A stretch of 13,214 nt of DNA from assembly GCA_039933635.1 (NCBI GenBank), contig JBDTNQ010000120.1:1-13214 (forward strand), given 5' to 3'. This DNA comes from JBDTNQ01 sp039933635. GTDB taxonomy: Bacteria > Acidobacteriota > Vicinamibacteria > Vicinamibacterales > SCN-69-37. The notes under the pieces were generated by a model. It was given only the letters and a program-made list of their open reading frames with translations. It searched no databases and was not told the DNA's origin. The translations under genes and the position numbers were made by a program. Of this stretch, positions 13,209 through 13,214 are shown piece after piece (the first letter of the stretch is position 1; every line of letters begins with the position of its first letter).

Positions 13209-13214
13209 GTCGCC

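Overview
This is a GC-rich stretch of bacterial chromosome with compact genes on both strands, GTG starts, and short intergenic gaps packed with 7-bp tandem repeats. Gene content is housekeeping or envelope-related: an FAD oxidoreductase, an S41 peptidase, a SigK/RskA-type sigma pair, PilZ and Feo. The mix fits an Acidobacteriota-like (possibly Vicinamibacteria) soil or sediment organism. That is an inference from style; there is no rRNA or other marker gene here. I see no phage, transposase, CRISPR array, rRNA or tRNA.

Layout. At the left edge a minus-strand gene (1-656, truncated by the window) encodes a protein with an N-terminal Cys cluster and a Gly-rich tail. A plus-strand L-2-hydroxyglutarate oxidase-like gene follows (964-2034). 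It converges, across a 302-bp gap with nested inverted repeats, on a two-gene minus operon: a LolA-like secreted protein (3638-4393) and an S41 peptidase (2337-3638). A small plus-strand hypothetical gene (4575-4796) sits between repeat clusters. A 350-bp gene-free stretch comes next. It holds a strong intrinsic terminator on the minus strand, several stackable helices and an AT-rich palindromic patch. It lies downstream of a solitary minus-strand DGQHR/DndB-like gene (5147-6277).

The block 6443-9496 reads as one minus-strand operon: an OsmC-like protein, an HGSNAT/DUF1624-like membrane acyltransferase, an ECF sigma factor and its zinc-binding RskA-type anti-sigma factor. A long GGGGACC-type repeat field, mirrored by GGTCCCC repeats, separates it from two plus-strand genes: a stand-alone PilZ protein (GTG 9839) and a small secreted helical protein (10251-10643). 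The right end is a minus-strand ferrous-iron uptake operon, feoA, feoB and a Cys-rich FeoB-associated membrane protein. It has a good sigma-70-type promoter with a dyad at the start site (13162-13208), and its last gene overlaps the secreted-protein gene tail to tail.

The least explained parts are the structured segment 4867-5090 beside the DGQHR gene, the repeat arrays of different sequence that abut three gene starts, and three genes whose upstream sequence suggests leaderless transcripts. No complete new multi-gene system is evident.
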